Part shown: piece after piece, positions 42,001 through 50,168 of the stretch | How positions within the stretch are numbered: position 1 is the stretch's first letter | Layout of the letters: every line of letters begins with the position of its first letter | Source of the DNA: Blastomussa wellsi | Taxonomy: Eukaryota > Cnidaria > Anthozoa > Scleractinia > Plerogyridae | Reading direction: 5' to 3' | Assembly (NCBI GenBank): GCA_947652115.1 | Contig: OX393567.1 | Location: forward strand, 2,347,952 to 2,411,951 | DNA: 64,000 nucleotides | The notes under the pieces: model-generated | What the model was told of the DNA's origin: nothing | The model's input: only the letters and a program-made list of their open reading frames with translations | Database searches by the model: none | Program-made: the position numbers and the translations under genes

Positions 42001-45000
42001 GTAATAAATATAGCTATTTGCAGCATTTATAACTTATTTAGGTCTGACTACTAAGAAGGAAGCGTTTATATTCATTCTTAAGTGTCAAACAAGTTGTTTT
42101 CTTCTTTTAAATTTCTCACTCTACTTTCTACATTCTGAGTTCTGAAAATTTTCCTCATGTCTTCCATTACATGAACCTTCAACCAACATAAATTCACTGT
42201 CCCATGCAAATTTCTAATTTGTGAAAATATTTTGTTTTTCAAAATTAGCCCTAAAAATTAAGCTTCATTGAATGCTCTTTTTTGTACCAGAAACACTTCA
42301 AAGACTGTCCCAAGTATCCACAGAAGTGCGACAAATGTGGAAAAGAAAACATACCAAGAGATAAGGCAAGTTGCTTTACTTACAATGTATGTCAACTTTA
42401 ATTGTTAAAACTGTAGATTTATGAAATGGGAGACAAATCTTTTCCCTTCAAAACGTAACCGAGTTCAAGCTTTGGCAATTCCTTGCGACATTCCTTCGAA
42501 GCGTTTTAGCAATTCCTTGCGACGTCAAACATTGAGAGACTTAGTTGCGTCAGAATGCCAGCTTTTACCTTTGGTGGATTTTACGTTACAAGTAATGACA
42601 CATATCCCTCTATGTTTCCCAGATGAATGAGCATTTGGAGAAGGAATGCCCCGTAATGGAAGTCAAATGTCCATTTGTCGTAGTAGGATGCGAATTCAAG
42701 GTAAGGAAATTGCCGTCACTAAGCTTTATAGTACGAGGCTTGAAGGTCTTATCTGGTGGGATGTAAGCTAGTATCTAGTTAATATTGTGAAAGCTGTCTT
42801 GTCAAGATTTTGTCGGAATGCACTGTGTGGCAACCAGAATGCATTGCGCTCTGGTGGTGCTTTGCTCTAGGGTGAAAAGGCAAAACACGAAGGGCAAAAC
42901 ACGAAGGGCAAACTGTCATTGGCCGTTTTTCGATATTCAAAATTGAGGACGTCCAGGACCTTTACGTGAGTGTTAAAGAGACAAAACACGAAGGGCAAGC
43001 TGTCATTGGCCTTCTTTTCGGCATTCTTCAAAATTTAGAACGTTCAGGACCTACAGTAAGTGGGAATCTTTTGAGCGTGAATGTTATGACAGCAAACAGA
43101 TTGACAGCCTGCGAATGCAGCCGTCTTTCCTCTCTCTCAACTGGTTTGGCGTTTGCCGGGAGCAGAGAAAGATGGCTGTGTTCGCAGGCTGACAGATCGA
43201 TAAACTCAAGTTCAGCCGTAAACAAGTTATACTGTATTGTATGCTTGAAAGTGCATTTTCCAATATTTTTGTCGTTTTATGGACACTTGTGCAGCAGCTG
43301 CCATGTGCTTCTTGCACCTCAAACAACTTGAATCGTAAATATTTCGTGCGTCATGGCAGGAAATAGATCGATAAGCTGCACTTTACTTTTAACAAGTTAC
43401 ACTGTTAGCCTAGAAATGCGTTTTTTGAAGCTTTTTTGATTCTTGCTTGTGCAGCGAGCTGCCATGTGCTTCTTTCTCCTTAATATTTTCTGACTGACTT
43501 TGGCGGCCATGCGGTTTTGACAAGTTCTCACATATTTGCACTGAAGTTGTACAAGTATTTTGAAATCTAAAAATTATACCGGCTTGCCATACAAAGTTAA
43601 CAGACAGGCAAAATAGACCAAAATAACTACAGCAATTTCATATTCTTGGGCTAGTACCTTTCTTAATGATTTTCATTGCTGCAACATTTATCGGAAAATT
43701 GGGAATTGCCAAAACATTGTTTATTATAATTGTTTATATAAGGGTTTACGATCAGATGTCAATAAACACGTCAAGGAGCAGATGGCCAACCACGTCATGG
43801 ACATGGCCAAGAAAGTTGGTGAGTTAATTTCAGAACCTGGCGAAGCTCAGATCGGAGTACACCGAGTTGCTCCGCCAAGACGCACCCGGGGTGGGATGGA
43901 ATCTATACCTCAAGAACAGGCCAGCCAGGAAGGATACTTGAATGAACTGTCAACCAGGACCCAGCATCAGCGAAATGAGATTGATGAAATGAGGCATGTT
44001 ATCAATGGTCTTAAGAGTACAGTACATCATCTGGAGCGACAGTTGGAGGAAGCTCGTATCAGGCAGGAGAGACCAGTACAAGAACTGACCCTTCGGTAAG
44101 TGTTCATGTATAATAATCCGGCACAATATTAATTAAAAGGGCGATACAGTCAGCCTCCACCATTTTCAATGCCATTGAAATTATGGAAACTTTATGACTA
44201 AGCGAAATCTTATTGCGTTGCTGCAAGTTATGTTACTGGAAGTGGTTAAAATACCTTTAGCAAGTTTCTCAGTGACCTCTTTCGTTTCGGCACGCTTCGC
44301 GTAAAATATAGTACTGAGATAAAAACAAAGGTGCGGCTGACTTGGGCCCTTTAGGAGAGGAATATACAAAGATTTTTTACGCTCGTGTTCATGTGCGAGT
44401 TATTTTTCTTAACAAGCATCGCGCGAAGCTGAATCAGGTATTAATTATTTTTATTAAAGGTCCACTCTCAACTAGTGTGCTTTGCGCGCCTGTGTTATTG
44501 TTATTAGGGACCTTCAGATCGGAGTACGAGATTGACTACGAGTGCGACTTTTCAAACTAAGTTTTCGTGCCTGTGCTGTCACATTTTAAAGCAATCTTGC
44601 ACCGACCGTGTCCTTTTCAACTGGTTGGCAACTGAGAAGAGTGAGGCTTGTGGGACGGGAACTGGATTGAAATTCGAAAGTCGTACTCGTACTCCGATCT
44701 GAAGGCCCTGTTATCTGGGAATGCGCGGCCGTCTCTCACGTGTAAACTTCTCGTACACACGTGCCTAAAGTGAGAGAAATCTCAGCGAGATGCCACAACC
44801 CGATGAAGCAGAGCCTGTGCAAATATATGTGAATCCTAGAGTTCTCTTACGTTTCTTCCACAACTTGAGCGTGGAAGTTGTAAGCCATGCAACAAGGCGG
44901 TTTTCCCTACTTGGCGGACGTCCGATGTTTGAATGCTTCATCTTCGTAAACAGCGAAGATAAACAGCCAGATAAATACAAAACGAAAACGATGCCCGTGC

Positions 45001-46212
45001 TGTGCTCGCCGGCAATTCATTGTGGTTTAGTGTGGCCCTTTATCTACCTGCAAGTTCTGACTACATGCACAATAATTTTCTTTATAACGACCGAGCATAA
45101 ACAGTTTCAATTTCGTAACAGGAAAGTTTTATTCAAAAAGGGCTGAGGTCAAGCACACAAAAAGGTGATACAGTTTTACTAGACCATACTGGTGTCCAGA
45201 GTGTATAGCCGCTGCATCTGTAGAATACACTAAAGAGCATCTGAATTATTATCAGGATTCAAATGAATAAAGCCTTCAAATAGACCGGACTCTTGACACC
45301 CGTGGGTAAGCATTCCATGTTCCATCAGACTGCCACCGCTGGGCATCCCATAATATGGGTTTTAGATTAATATATTCAACATGGCCACCATATGGGTAGA
45401 AAGGTCTATTGCTCTGCTTCAGACAAGACAGTTTTACAGCGTGACTGATGTCATTCGTGCAGACAGATTAAGCTGATGCGGCTTGAGAAGGCCAACGGAA
45501 ACAGCTTATACTACCTGTACATTTCGGGGATTGCTGGGAGTGGAAAATCTCAGTTGGCCCGACGAAGTCAAGTAAATTCTGTTTCTGTTTTGGAATCGTA
45601 TTCTCTTTTGCTCTGCATCTGGATAGGGCTGACAGTACAGAGTTTGGTACAATGTTATTCTTTCAACAAGTGGTTAACGAGTTTCCCGATGTCTTATTTT
45701 GCAGATTTAACCGTTATGAAACAAAATTGTTGGAGTATGAGGGGCGCGTTTGTAACGGGTCGTACATTTGGAGGATAGACAATTATCGACAGTGCCGCCA
45801 AGATGCGTTAAATGGAGTGATGACCGCAATACACAGCCCAGCCTTCCACACTAACTTGTATGGATACAAGCTGTGCATGAGGATCAACTTGAATGGTGTG
45901 GACAGTGGTGTGGGTAAACATGTGGCGTTGTTCGTTCACATGATGCAAGGTGATTACGACAACATCTTGGAGTGGCCCTTCACAGGACGAATTGCCCTGT
46001 CCATTTTGGATCAGTCGAATGGCGCTGAGTATCGCCAACACATCAGTGAAACCCTTGTCGCTAAGCCAAACCTGCTGGCGTTTCAAAGGCCAACAGCACC
46101 ACGTAATTATAAAGGTTATGGGTATGTAGAGTTTGCTCCTATAGAGCAGATCCGTGAGCCGCAGTATGTAAAGAATAACACCATGCTGGTCCGCATTCAG
46201 ATTTTTCATTAG
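26984..46212 (+). CDS. TRAF6: TRAF6-like E3 ubiquitin ligase/adaptor, eight coding exons
   Basis: Exons: 26984-27249, 34341-34392, 39375-39482, 39977-40138, 42291-42365, 42623-42700, 43743-44095, 45705-46212. They join in one frame to 533 aa (human TRAF6 is 522 aa). Order: RING (Cys60, 63, 75, His77, Cys80, 83, 95, Asp98; the C3HC3D ligand set and a Pro-Ile after the first Cys, as in TRAF6), five TRAF-type zinc fingers (about 115-275), coiled coil (about 300-380), TRAF-C/MATH from Cys381. The blocks [27 protein letters not shown] and YPDNFAKRE are TRAF6-specific rather than TRAF2/3-like. In established biology TRAF6 acts in the cytosol with Ubc13/Uev1a to build K63 ubiquitin chains downstream of TLR/IL-1R and TNF-receptor-type receptors, leading to NF-kB and MAPK. 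In TRAF-C, KLCMR is kept and the GFGYV peptide-pocket string reads GYGYV. Introns 1 and 7 are phase 2, the rest phase 0; intron 5 has a GC donor. Confidence 0.93.
27525..28080 (+). repeat. Left inverted terminal repeat of the DIRS-like element
   Basis: Begins with CGAAACGACC-type short repeats, then AACCTTGGATATGTTTTC. It matches the complement of 32468-33030 over its whole length, with a small indel near 27700 and growing divergence inward (to TATGTTAATAAAAGTT). A 60-codon open frame beginning [15 protein letters not shown] is present in both copies but is explained by the repeat similarity. Confidence 0.8.
28178..29190 (+). pseudogene. DIRS-like Gag region
   Basis: Pieces in two or three frames: a basic N-terminal part ([17 protein letters not shown]), a predicted coiled segment ([19 protein letters not shown]) and a Cys/His motif [13 protein letters not shown] near 29135. 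Order and composition fit Gag of DIRS-type elements. Broken by frameshifts at about 28420 and 28790 and a stop at 29072. Confidence 0.55.
29229..30905 (+). pseudogene. DIRS-like reverse transcriptase and RNase H
   Basis: The N-terminal frame (29229-29789) stops at TGA just before the palm, then continues in frame with [15 protein letters not shown] (motif A), [14 protein letters not shown] and the catalytic VYLDDFYG box (about 30000). RNase H follows from about 30460 in shifted frames: [34 protein letters not shown] and finally [13 protein letters not shown] (about 30775), which are the usual Asp, Glu, Asp and C-terminal His regions. At least one stop and three frameshifts are visible. Confidence 0.75.
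30906..31751 (+). pseudogene. DIRS-like tyrosine recombinase
   Basis: An N-terminal SAM-like core-binding part ([23 protein letters not shown]) leads into the catalytic domain: CTVLRKSNL with the first Arg, then after a frameshift at about 31455 the box [14 protein letters not shown] with His-x2-Arg (about 31570-31610), then a stop at 31623, then [15 protein letters not shown] with the candidate nucleophilic Tyr (about 31640-31685). All catalytic elements are recognisable but not in one frame. Confidence 0.75.
32468..33030 (-). repeat. Right inverted terminal repeat of the DIRS-like element
   Basis: Complement of 27525-28080. The block TTTGGTGGTAAGAATCGCTGG (sense of the left copy) and the CGAAACGACC-rich outer edge are retained; the right outer edge has additional GGTCGTTTC repeats. 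Divergence between the two repeats implies an old insertion. Confidence 0.8.
33031..34340. other. Remainder of TRAF6-like intron 1
   Basis: Contains an 18-19-G run at about 33470-33488 and otherwise unassigned AT-rich DNA. No exon-like segment seen. Confidence 0.4.
34341..34392 (+). CDS. TRAF6: TRAF6-like exon 2: end of RING
   Basis: A 52-bp exon between ACTTCTCCAG and GTGAGA codes [17 protein letters not shown], the last zinc ligands (Cys95 and Asp98). It is too short to be noticed as an open frame; identified by matching the TRAF6 continuation in the correct phase. Confidence 0.9.
34822..35186. repeat. Two diverged 70-bp direct repeats in TRAF6-like intron 2
   Basis: The blocks at 34822-34890 and 35116-35186 share AACAGATCAAAT, CCAAGTGCAGTA and CTGGAATATTT in the same order. 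Confidence 0.5.
35662..35942. mobile_element. MITE with 80-bp inverted ends in TRAF6-like intron 2
   Basis: The ends GCCTCCCACACAGACG and complement continue as inverted repeats for about 80 bp (CACGGACGTCTGCTGAATC inside). Flanked by TA on both sides. A TA duplication fits a Tc1/mariner-like or related source. Confidence 0.75.
35984..36360. repeat. Inverted-repeat element in TRAF6-like intron 2
   Basis: The left end AACTTAAAGCCCAGTTCAGA is inverted and diverged at the right end (TCTGAACTGGACCTAAGTT). The inner CTTTTACCATGC / GCATGGTAGAAGG arms also pair. About 375 bp. Confidence 0.6.
36448..37442. mobile_element. Non-autonomous element with TATAAGGCGCAC ends and TA duplication
   Basis: The ends CTGTAGTTTTTCAGTTATAAGG and complement of CCGTAGTTTTTCGATTATAAGG are inverted and flanked by TA (36446-36447, 37443-37444). 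The open frames inside (36486-36821 plus, 37039-37386 plus) do not resemble a transposase I can name, though the first is contiguous for 111 codons and contains [16 protein letters not shown]. About 1 kb. Confidence 0.7.
37956..38356. mobile_element. MITE with CAGTAATATCCCGCG ends and TA duplication
   Basis: Inverted ends CAGTAATATCCCGCGTATAAG and complement (CTTATACGCGGGCTATTACTG), flanked by TA. The subterminal motif AGGTTCTTAT occurs six times in the interior, a pattern seen for transposase-binding repeats. Confidence 0.8.
38600..39071 (+). pseudogene. Penelope-like element 3' part (GIY-YIG endonuclease end and 3' UTR)
   Basis: The frames [19 protein letters not shown] then (shifted) [19 protein letters not shown] and [19 protein letters not shown] are the C-terminal endonuclease part that Penelope-like elements carry after their RT. 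After the stop near 38821 a 3' region follows that is shared with 13853-14041, ending CCCCTCTAT. It contains CCGACGAAGGGC...GCTCGAAAC, which resembles a hammerhead ribozyme core. 5'-truncated and frameshifted. Confidence 0.7.
39375..39482 (+). CDS. TRAF6: TRAF6-like exon 3: zinc finger 1
   Basis: 36 codons in phase 0 between TTGTAG and GTACAC. It begins [13 protein letters not shown]. The first finger has C-x7-C spacing (CRMKKQRGC) rather than the C-x4-C of vertebrate TRAF6; its His and last Cys are supplied by exon 4. Confidence 0.9.
39977..40138 (+). CDS. TRAF6: TRAF6-like exon 4: zinc fingers 2 and 3
   Basis: 54 codons, phase 0, between TTCTAG and GTTTGT. Contains HLSEC, the finger [20 protein letters not shown] and the start of the next ([10 protein letters not shown]). 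Confidence 0.9.
40340..40560. repeat. Palindrome-bearing repeat in TRAF6-like intron 4
   Basis: CACTTGCCCAATGGGCAAGTG is a perfect palindrome at about 40396-40416. It is surrounded by repeated GGGCTAGTGG (three times) in spaced order. Class unknown. Confidence 0.4.
41061..41324. repeat. MITE in TRAF6-like intron 4
   Basis: The ends TTAAGGTGGCTCC and GGAGCCATCTTAA are inverted, with TTAA at both edges. Interior unassigned. Confidence 0.6.
42291..42365 (+). CDS. TRAF6: TRAF6-like exon 5: zinc fingers 3 and 4, GC donor
   Basis: 25 codons, phase 0, from TTGTACCAG| to AAG|GCAAGT. Codes [20 protein letters not shown]. The donor is GC instead of GT, but the rest of the donor (AAG|GCAAGT) is the strong consensus required of GC-AG introns. 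Confidence 0.88.
42623..42700 (+). CDS. TRAF6: TRAF6-like exon 6: zinc fingers 4 and 5
   Basis: 26 codons, phase 0, between TTTCCCAG and GTAAGG. Codes NEHLEKECP and [11 protein letters not shown], matching the end of finger 4 and the fifth finger of TRAF6. Confidence 0.9.
42884..43200. repeat. Direct repeat plus hairpin in TRAF6-like intron 6
   Basis: AAACACGAAGGGCAA occurs three times (about 42873-42990), in two larger blocks that both continue CTGTCATTGGCC. Downstream, GACAGCCTGCGAATGCAGCC (about 43102) is inverted at about 43175-43195. Confidence 0.5.
43743..44095 (+). CDS. TRAF6: TRAF6-like exon 7: coiled coil
   Basis: 353 bp, from TATATAAG| to CG|GTAAGT. It starts [17 protein letters not shown] (end of finger 5), has a Gln/Arg/Gly-rich linker, then heptad-type sequence ([30 protein letters not shown]) that forms the TRAF-N coiled coil for trimerisation. 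Ends in phase 2. Confidence 0.9.
44506..44709. mobile_element. MITE in TRAF6-like intron 7
   Basis: The ends AGGGACCTTCAGATCGG and CCGATCTGAAGGCCCT are inverted and continue with AGTACGAG / CTCGTACT. GTTAT flanks both sides. A subterminal GACTACGAGTGCGACTTT is mirrored near the other end. Confidence 0.75.
45463..45575 (+). pseudogene. Stray P-loop (Walker A) NTPase fragment in TRAF6-like intron 7
   Basis: After an acceptor-like CATTCGTGCAG the sense frame reads [20 protein letters not shown] then [15 protein letters not shown]. GxxGSGKS is a Walker A motif, and its context (short beta strand before, QLA after) resembles the NB-ARC/NACHT-type proteins that are very numerous in cnidarians. It would join exon 7 in phase, but the frame then runs into intron sequence and stops at 45778, so it is not part of the main TRAF6 product. 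Probably a duplicated gene fragment; a rare alternative last exon cannot be excluded. Confidence 0.5.
45705..46212 (+). CDS. TRAF6: TRAF6-like exon 8: TRAF-C/MATH domain
   Basis: Acceptor TTATTTTGCAG|A. The first base completes Arg365 from exon 7 and the frame runs [15 protein letters not shown] into the MATH domain CNGSYIWRI ... YKLCMRINL ... [11 protein letters not shown] ... [11 protein letters not shown] ... MLVRIQIFH, stop TAG. The whole domain lies in one exon, as in other TRAF genes. Complete with no internal stop. Confidence 0.93.
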
Positions 46213-46235
46213 CTGTGCAGTATTGTGCAAAAGTA

Positions 46236-46551
46236 ATGCAAACGAATTTCAATGAATTTCATCTTCTGTTCCTCCGAAGAAAAGGTAACGGAATATTATT
46301 ACAATATTTGAATACTCCCAATAACACAGTATATTCGTCCCCAGTCGTTTCTCATAAGAAAGTTATGAGAGATGGCTGGGGACGAGTTAGATATCAGAGT
46401 GGTAATGAATGATATTATAGTATCAGAACATCATTAAAGATTGTTATTGAAGAGTCCAGTAATAATTATCTATTGCAGAGTCAAATAACACCTTTCAAAG
46501 CGAAACCAAAAGTATTGAAATTTGTCAATATTCATTGAAATTCGTTTGCAT
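46236..46551. repeat. Inverted-repeat element in the TRAF6-like 3' UTR
   Basis: Outer arms ATGCAAACGAATTTCAATGAA (46236) and complement (46531-46551), with an inner hairpin CGTCCCCAGTCG...CTGGGGACG at 46336-46384. It begins 24 bases after the TRAF6 stop codon, so it would be transcribed in the 3' UTR. Confidence 0.65.
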
Positions 46552-46559
46552 TGTGGGTA

Positions 46560-47748
46560 TTCTAAGACCATGGTACTAACGTTTTTGGGACAGTAACGAT
46601 TTAATTACTTTTTTTACGTCAAATGTTATCTTTACACGTTATGGTATTTTCATGTTTACTACAACTGGAAGTGGTAAATAGAATAATCTTTAATTTATTC
46701 ATACAATTTTGAAAACCGTACAGTGACGGTACTTAAATGATACAGACGTGCGACTAAACGAAGATGTTATGGATGGAATATTGATTCCCCAGATACAATA
46801 AAATAATAAAATGATAAAAATGTGACTTACAGTAATTAACACAGTTTAAACAAGGTTATGGCTTACAAGACAAGTTATAGGTAGACAAATAAATGGACAG
46901 AACATTTTCTTAAATATTGACAAAGTTAATTTGATTGGGACTTTTGTGCACTTTTGACAAAACGCGGGGCTTCTAAGCTAAGCTTGAAGCCCATAACAGG
47001 ACACCTCCGATTTGACACCCTGATCATAGAATATCCACTTAAAAAAAGCTTGCTACAGTGTACAGAAAAGTGAAAGAAAAAATGTTTTTCAAGGACTGAA
47101 ATCTCAAATTCAATACCTTATTAAAAGTTACACATGTCGCTTTGAAGCCTTTTAACTTGTTACTTTCATTATATATTCCTCATTCTAATTTCCCGCAAAA
47201 GAAAACGTTACGCAACAGTGGCGTCTCTAGATTAACTTGTGATAATTTTTATGGTACAAAAATTATTCAGTCCTTGAAAAATAAGATTAAGTTTGGTAAA
47301 AATTCTTGATTTTTTTTTGTCCACCAAATGGTCTGAGCCATGTCAGAGGAACATCTCGAAATGTTGATGCGAGTCGGGATAATTGTGAATTAGAGATCAG
47401 AGAAAGTCGCTTTTTGAGAATACTGATTTTTCAGCCATTGAGTTTTGTTTCTTGTTCTCTAAATGGAGGGTGAAAGAACAGAATGTTGCTTTCATTGCGG
47501 TTAATCTCGTGGTATCGTAAAGCTCTATTTACCTTCCCCTCGAGGGGGTTAATTTCTTTCAGAAAGGGAGGGCCTATTTCATATAGAACGTGACATGTCG
47601 TCATGGAAGAGTAACACTGTAGAGTAATCATAAATAGAACACTAAAAACTATTTCGTAGTTGCATTAAGATGTTTCTGTAATAAATTAATAATACTGCTT
47701 TTTGTAGCAAAATGGGGGAGACATAAAAAGAGCTTTTACGGTACTTTT
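46560..47748. other. Intergenic DNA downstream of the TRAF6-like gene
   Basis: AATAAAATAATAAAATG at about 46797-46813 could serve as a polyadenylation region if the 3' UTR is long. No gene seen. Confidence 0.35.
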
Positions 47749-47987
47749 AAAGGAGCGACGTCACGATAATTTGAGGTATATTTTGCGATGAACCAAATTT
47801 CCCTTAAAATGAAGGAAACCTAGAACTAATAGTTTACTGAGGAAGGAAAACACCAAAGAGATTATAATAACCCAAAAAGGAGCAAGGATGGTTGAGGATG
47901 GAGAAGATTGAGACGGATTACAAATGACAATTTTGAAAAATTTAGGCCAAATTTTTCAAAATACACGAACCGTGACGAAGCTCCTTT
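47749..47987. repeat. MITE with AAAGGAGC..GTCACG ends
   Basis: The left end AAAGGAGCGACGTCACGA is inverted at the right (CGTGACGAAGCTCCTTT). A similar pattern (AAGGGAGCAGTGTCACG / CGTGATACTTCCCCTT) is at 50748-50908, so both may belong to one broad family. Confidence 0.6.
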
Positions 47988-48474
47988 AATGCGTCAGGTT
48001 CAAACGTTGTTGGACGCCGTCCAAACATTTTAAGGCCCTGAAGCACGTAATGCGCATGTGTAACTTTGATTTTGGAGAATTGCCACAAACGTTGAAACAC
48101 ATCAAAATAAATCGAGGACGAGAGATCGCTAAAAATTAAGAACTTATTTAAATAGTTACAGCTCAGTTATCATCCCAAATAATAGATTCCAAAAGGTAGT
48201 GATGTTTTTGCATTTAACTTTTGTCAAATCCTGTCCATTTTTTCTGCGTTGTTCTTGATATATTTTATAATTTAACAAGGCGTATTTTGGTGAATGTAGA
48301 AGGAACAAAGTTCTTTGACAGTAAGTGATTTTCAATCAGATTATAATAAAATATGTGAAACAGAAAATCGTATGTCCACATATGGACAATGGCAATTAAA
48401 TAAGTTACACATAGTTAATTGTCTCGTTAATTGTCTCACATAGTCTCGTGTACAATTTTTTGCCATTATAAGTT

Positions 48475-49070
48475 TATAATTAAAGAAATAAATCAACATT
48501 GAAATGGAATCAACGGAAACTCGGGAAAAATCCGAGTCCCATATGGGATTTGAACCCACGACCCTCCGTGATCTAGTCGGATGCTCTAACCACTGAGCTA
48601 CTGGAAACTCTATGGTGAGCAAGGGTCAAATGTGGGTCTTGACTGGAATTGCATCGCGCGGTTACTCAGTCAAATGATGAAAGGCACACACAGCCATAGA
48701 GCTGTTAACTCCACCGCGCAGTCACATTAAAGCATATCGAAGATGCGACCAACCAACCTCCAAGAGAGCAATGAATTAAATAAATCGCAGGTTGGTTGGT
48801 GGCATCTTCGATATGCTTTAATGTGACTGCGCGGTGCAGTTGAGAGCTCTATGGCTATTTGTGCCTTTCATCATTTGACTGAGTAATCGCGCGATGCAGT
48901 TCCAGTCAAGACCCATATTTGACCCTTGCTCACCATAGTCTCCAGTAGCTGAGTGGTTAGAGCAACCGACTAGATCACGGAGGGTCGTGGGTTCAAATCC
49001 CATATGGGATTTGGATTTTTTCCGAGTTCCCGTTGATTCCATTTCAATGTGGAAGTTTATAATTGAGTGT
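48475..49070. mobile_element. Foldback pair of tRNA-derived SINEs
   Basis: Two copies of one approximately 290-bp sequence lie head to head around 48775. Each has tRNA-like A and B boxes (TAGCTGAGTGGTTAGAGC and GGGTTCAAATCCC; plus strand at 48946-48996, minus strand at 48610-48545). The anticodon stem of neither copy pairs properly, so these are SINEs, not tRNA genes. Both continue into TTGACTGAGTAA and GCAGTCACATTAAAGC. The RNA would form a hairpin of nearly 300 bp. Confidence 0.75.
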
Positions 49071-49568
49071 GTAATCAATCATACGACTTAAAATAAGAGG
49101 AACATATGCATGCGCTTTTTGTGCTACAGGGCCTTGATGATTATCAGGTAAAAGTCAGGAATTTTAGAGTATAAAGAGTGTCTGTGGCAACCTCTATACT
49201 TCTGCACAATACTCACTTCTTGTGTGAATGAACAGAGGGGCCTTGAGGCAACGATCCGTCGGGACAGATTCTTGGTAGCAATCGTTCCACCCCCGCTCGT
49301 GTTTGCTTCAATGTCCCTTTCTCCATTCTCAGAAGAATGCAATAGCTGTTACTACAGTAACCTGGTCTTCAGGGCAATGTTGTCTTGCCAGGTGGCTTGC
49401 TTGCCTCGTAAGGTGTAGTAACATCTGTTAACGCACAGTTTCTTTATGGACCTCCCAAAAGAAACGGCCCGGATAATTTACAAAGGTGCCTCGTGATGAA
49501 GTTTTGTTTTATCAGTTTGCGGTCTGCCGTGGAAATTTATAGCCTAATCAAAAGTAGTTATATTGTTG
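49071..49568. other. Unassigned DNA
   Basis: No gene or repeat that I can support. Confidence 0.35.
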
Positions 49569-50168
49569 GTTACTCTAATGTAATACGTTTTAGAAGGCAA
49601 TAGGGCCCTTTGCTGCTTCGGTCAAGTGGCCCAAAATCCACCATACTTGAGATCAAGCTATGCACTGAGACAAAGAAAAGTCAAGCATGACTGGTTGAAG
49701 TCGCTTTTGCTCTTGAGCAAGGGGTAGTTTTTGTATCATGTGACCGTTTGCTGCCAAGGGGCCATTTTTTGGCTCATGTGCCTCTGCAAATGTTAGTGTA
49801 TTTTATGGGCTTAGAAGCTACAGATGTTGATGATTCATTTTGATTCAGACCCTTGTGCACCTGTAAAGGTTACTCTAATGTAATACGTTTTAGAAGGCAA
49901 TAGGGCCCTTTGCTGCTTCGGTCAAGTGGCCCAAAATCCACCATACTTGAGATCAAGCTATGCACTGAGACAAAGAAAGGTCAAGCATGACTGGTTGAAG
50001 TCGCTTTTGCTCTTGAGCAAGGGGTAGTTTTTGTATCATGTGACCGTTTGCTGCCAAGGGGCCATTTTTTGGCTCATGTGCCTCTGCAAATGTTAGTGTA
50101 TTTTATGGGCTTGGAAGCTACAGATGTTGATGATTCATTTTGATTCAGACCCTTGTGCACCTGTAAAG
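49569..50168 (+). repeat. Near-perfect 300-bp tandem duplication
   Basis: Two adjacent 300-bp units (49569-49868, 49869-50168) differ by only about two bases (AAAGAAAAGTC vs AAAGAAAGGTC; GCTTAGAAG vs GCTTGGAAG). The near identity means a very recent duplication or an assembly artefact of joined haplotypes. No coding role seen. Confidence 0.9.

Noticed and set aside
44790..45146. 118-codon frame in TRAF6 intron 7
   Set aside because: No domain; both strands are open over part of it; it looks like a dispersed repeat rather than a gene.
45476..45778. P-loop frame as a regular TRAF6 exon
   Set aside because: Its only donor (CAA|GTAAAT) is out of phase with the MATH exon, whereas exon 7 joins the MATH exon directly in the right phase.
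48935..49020. tRNA gene candidate on the plus strand (and its mirror at 48530-48620)
   Set aside because: The B box and D arm look tRNA-like but the anticodon stem does not pair, and the copy is embedded in a 290-bp foldback repeat. It is a SINE.
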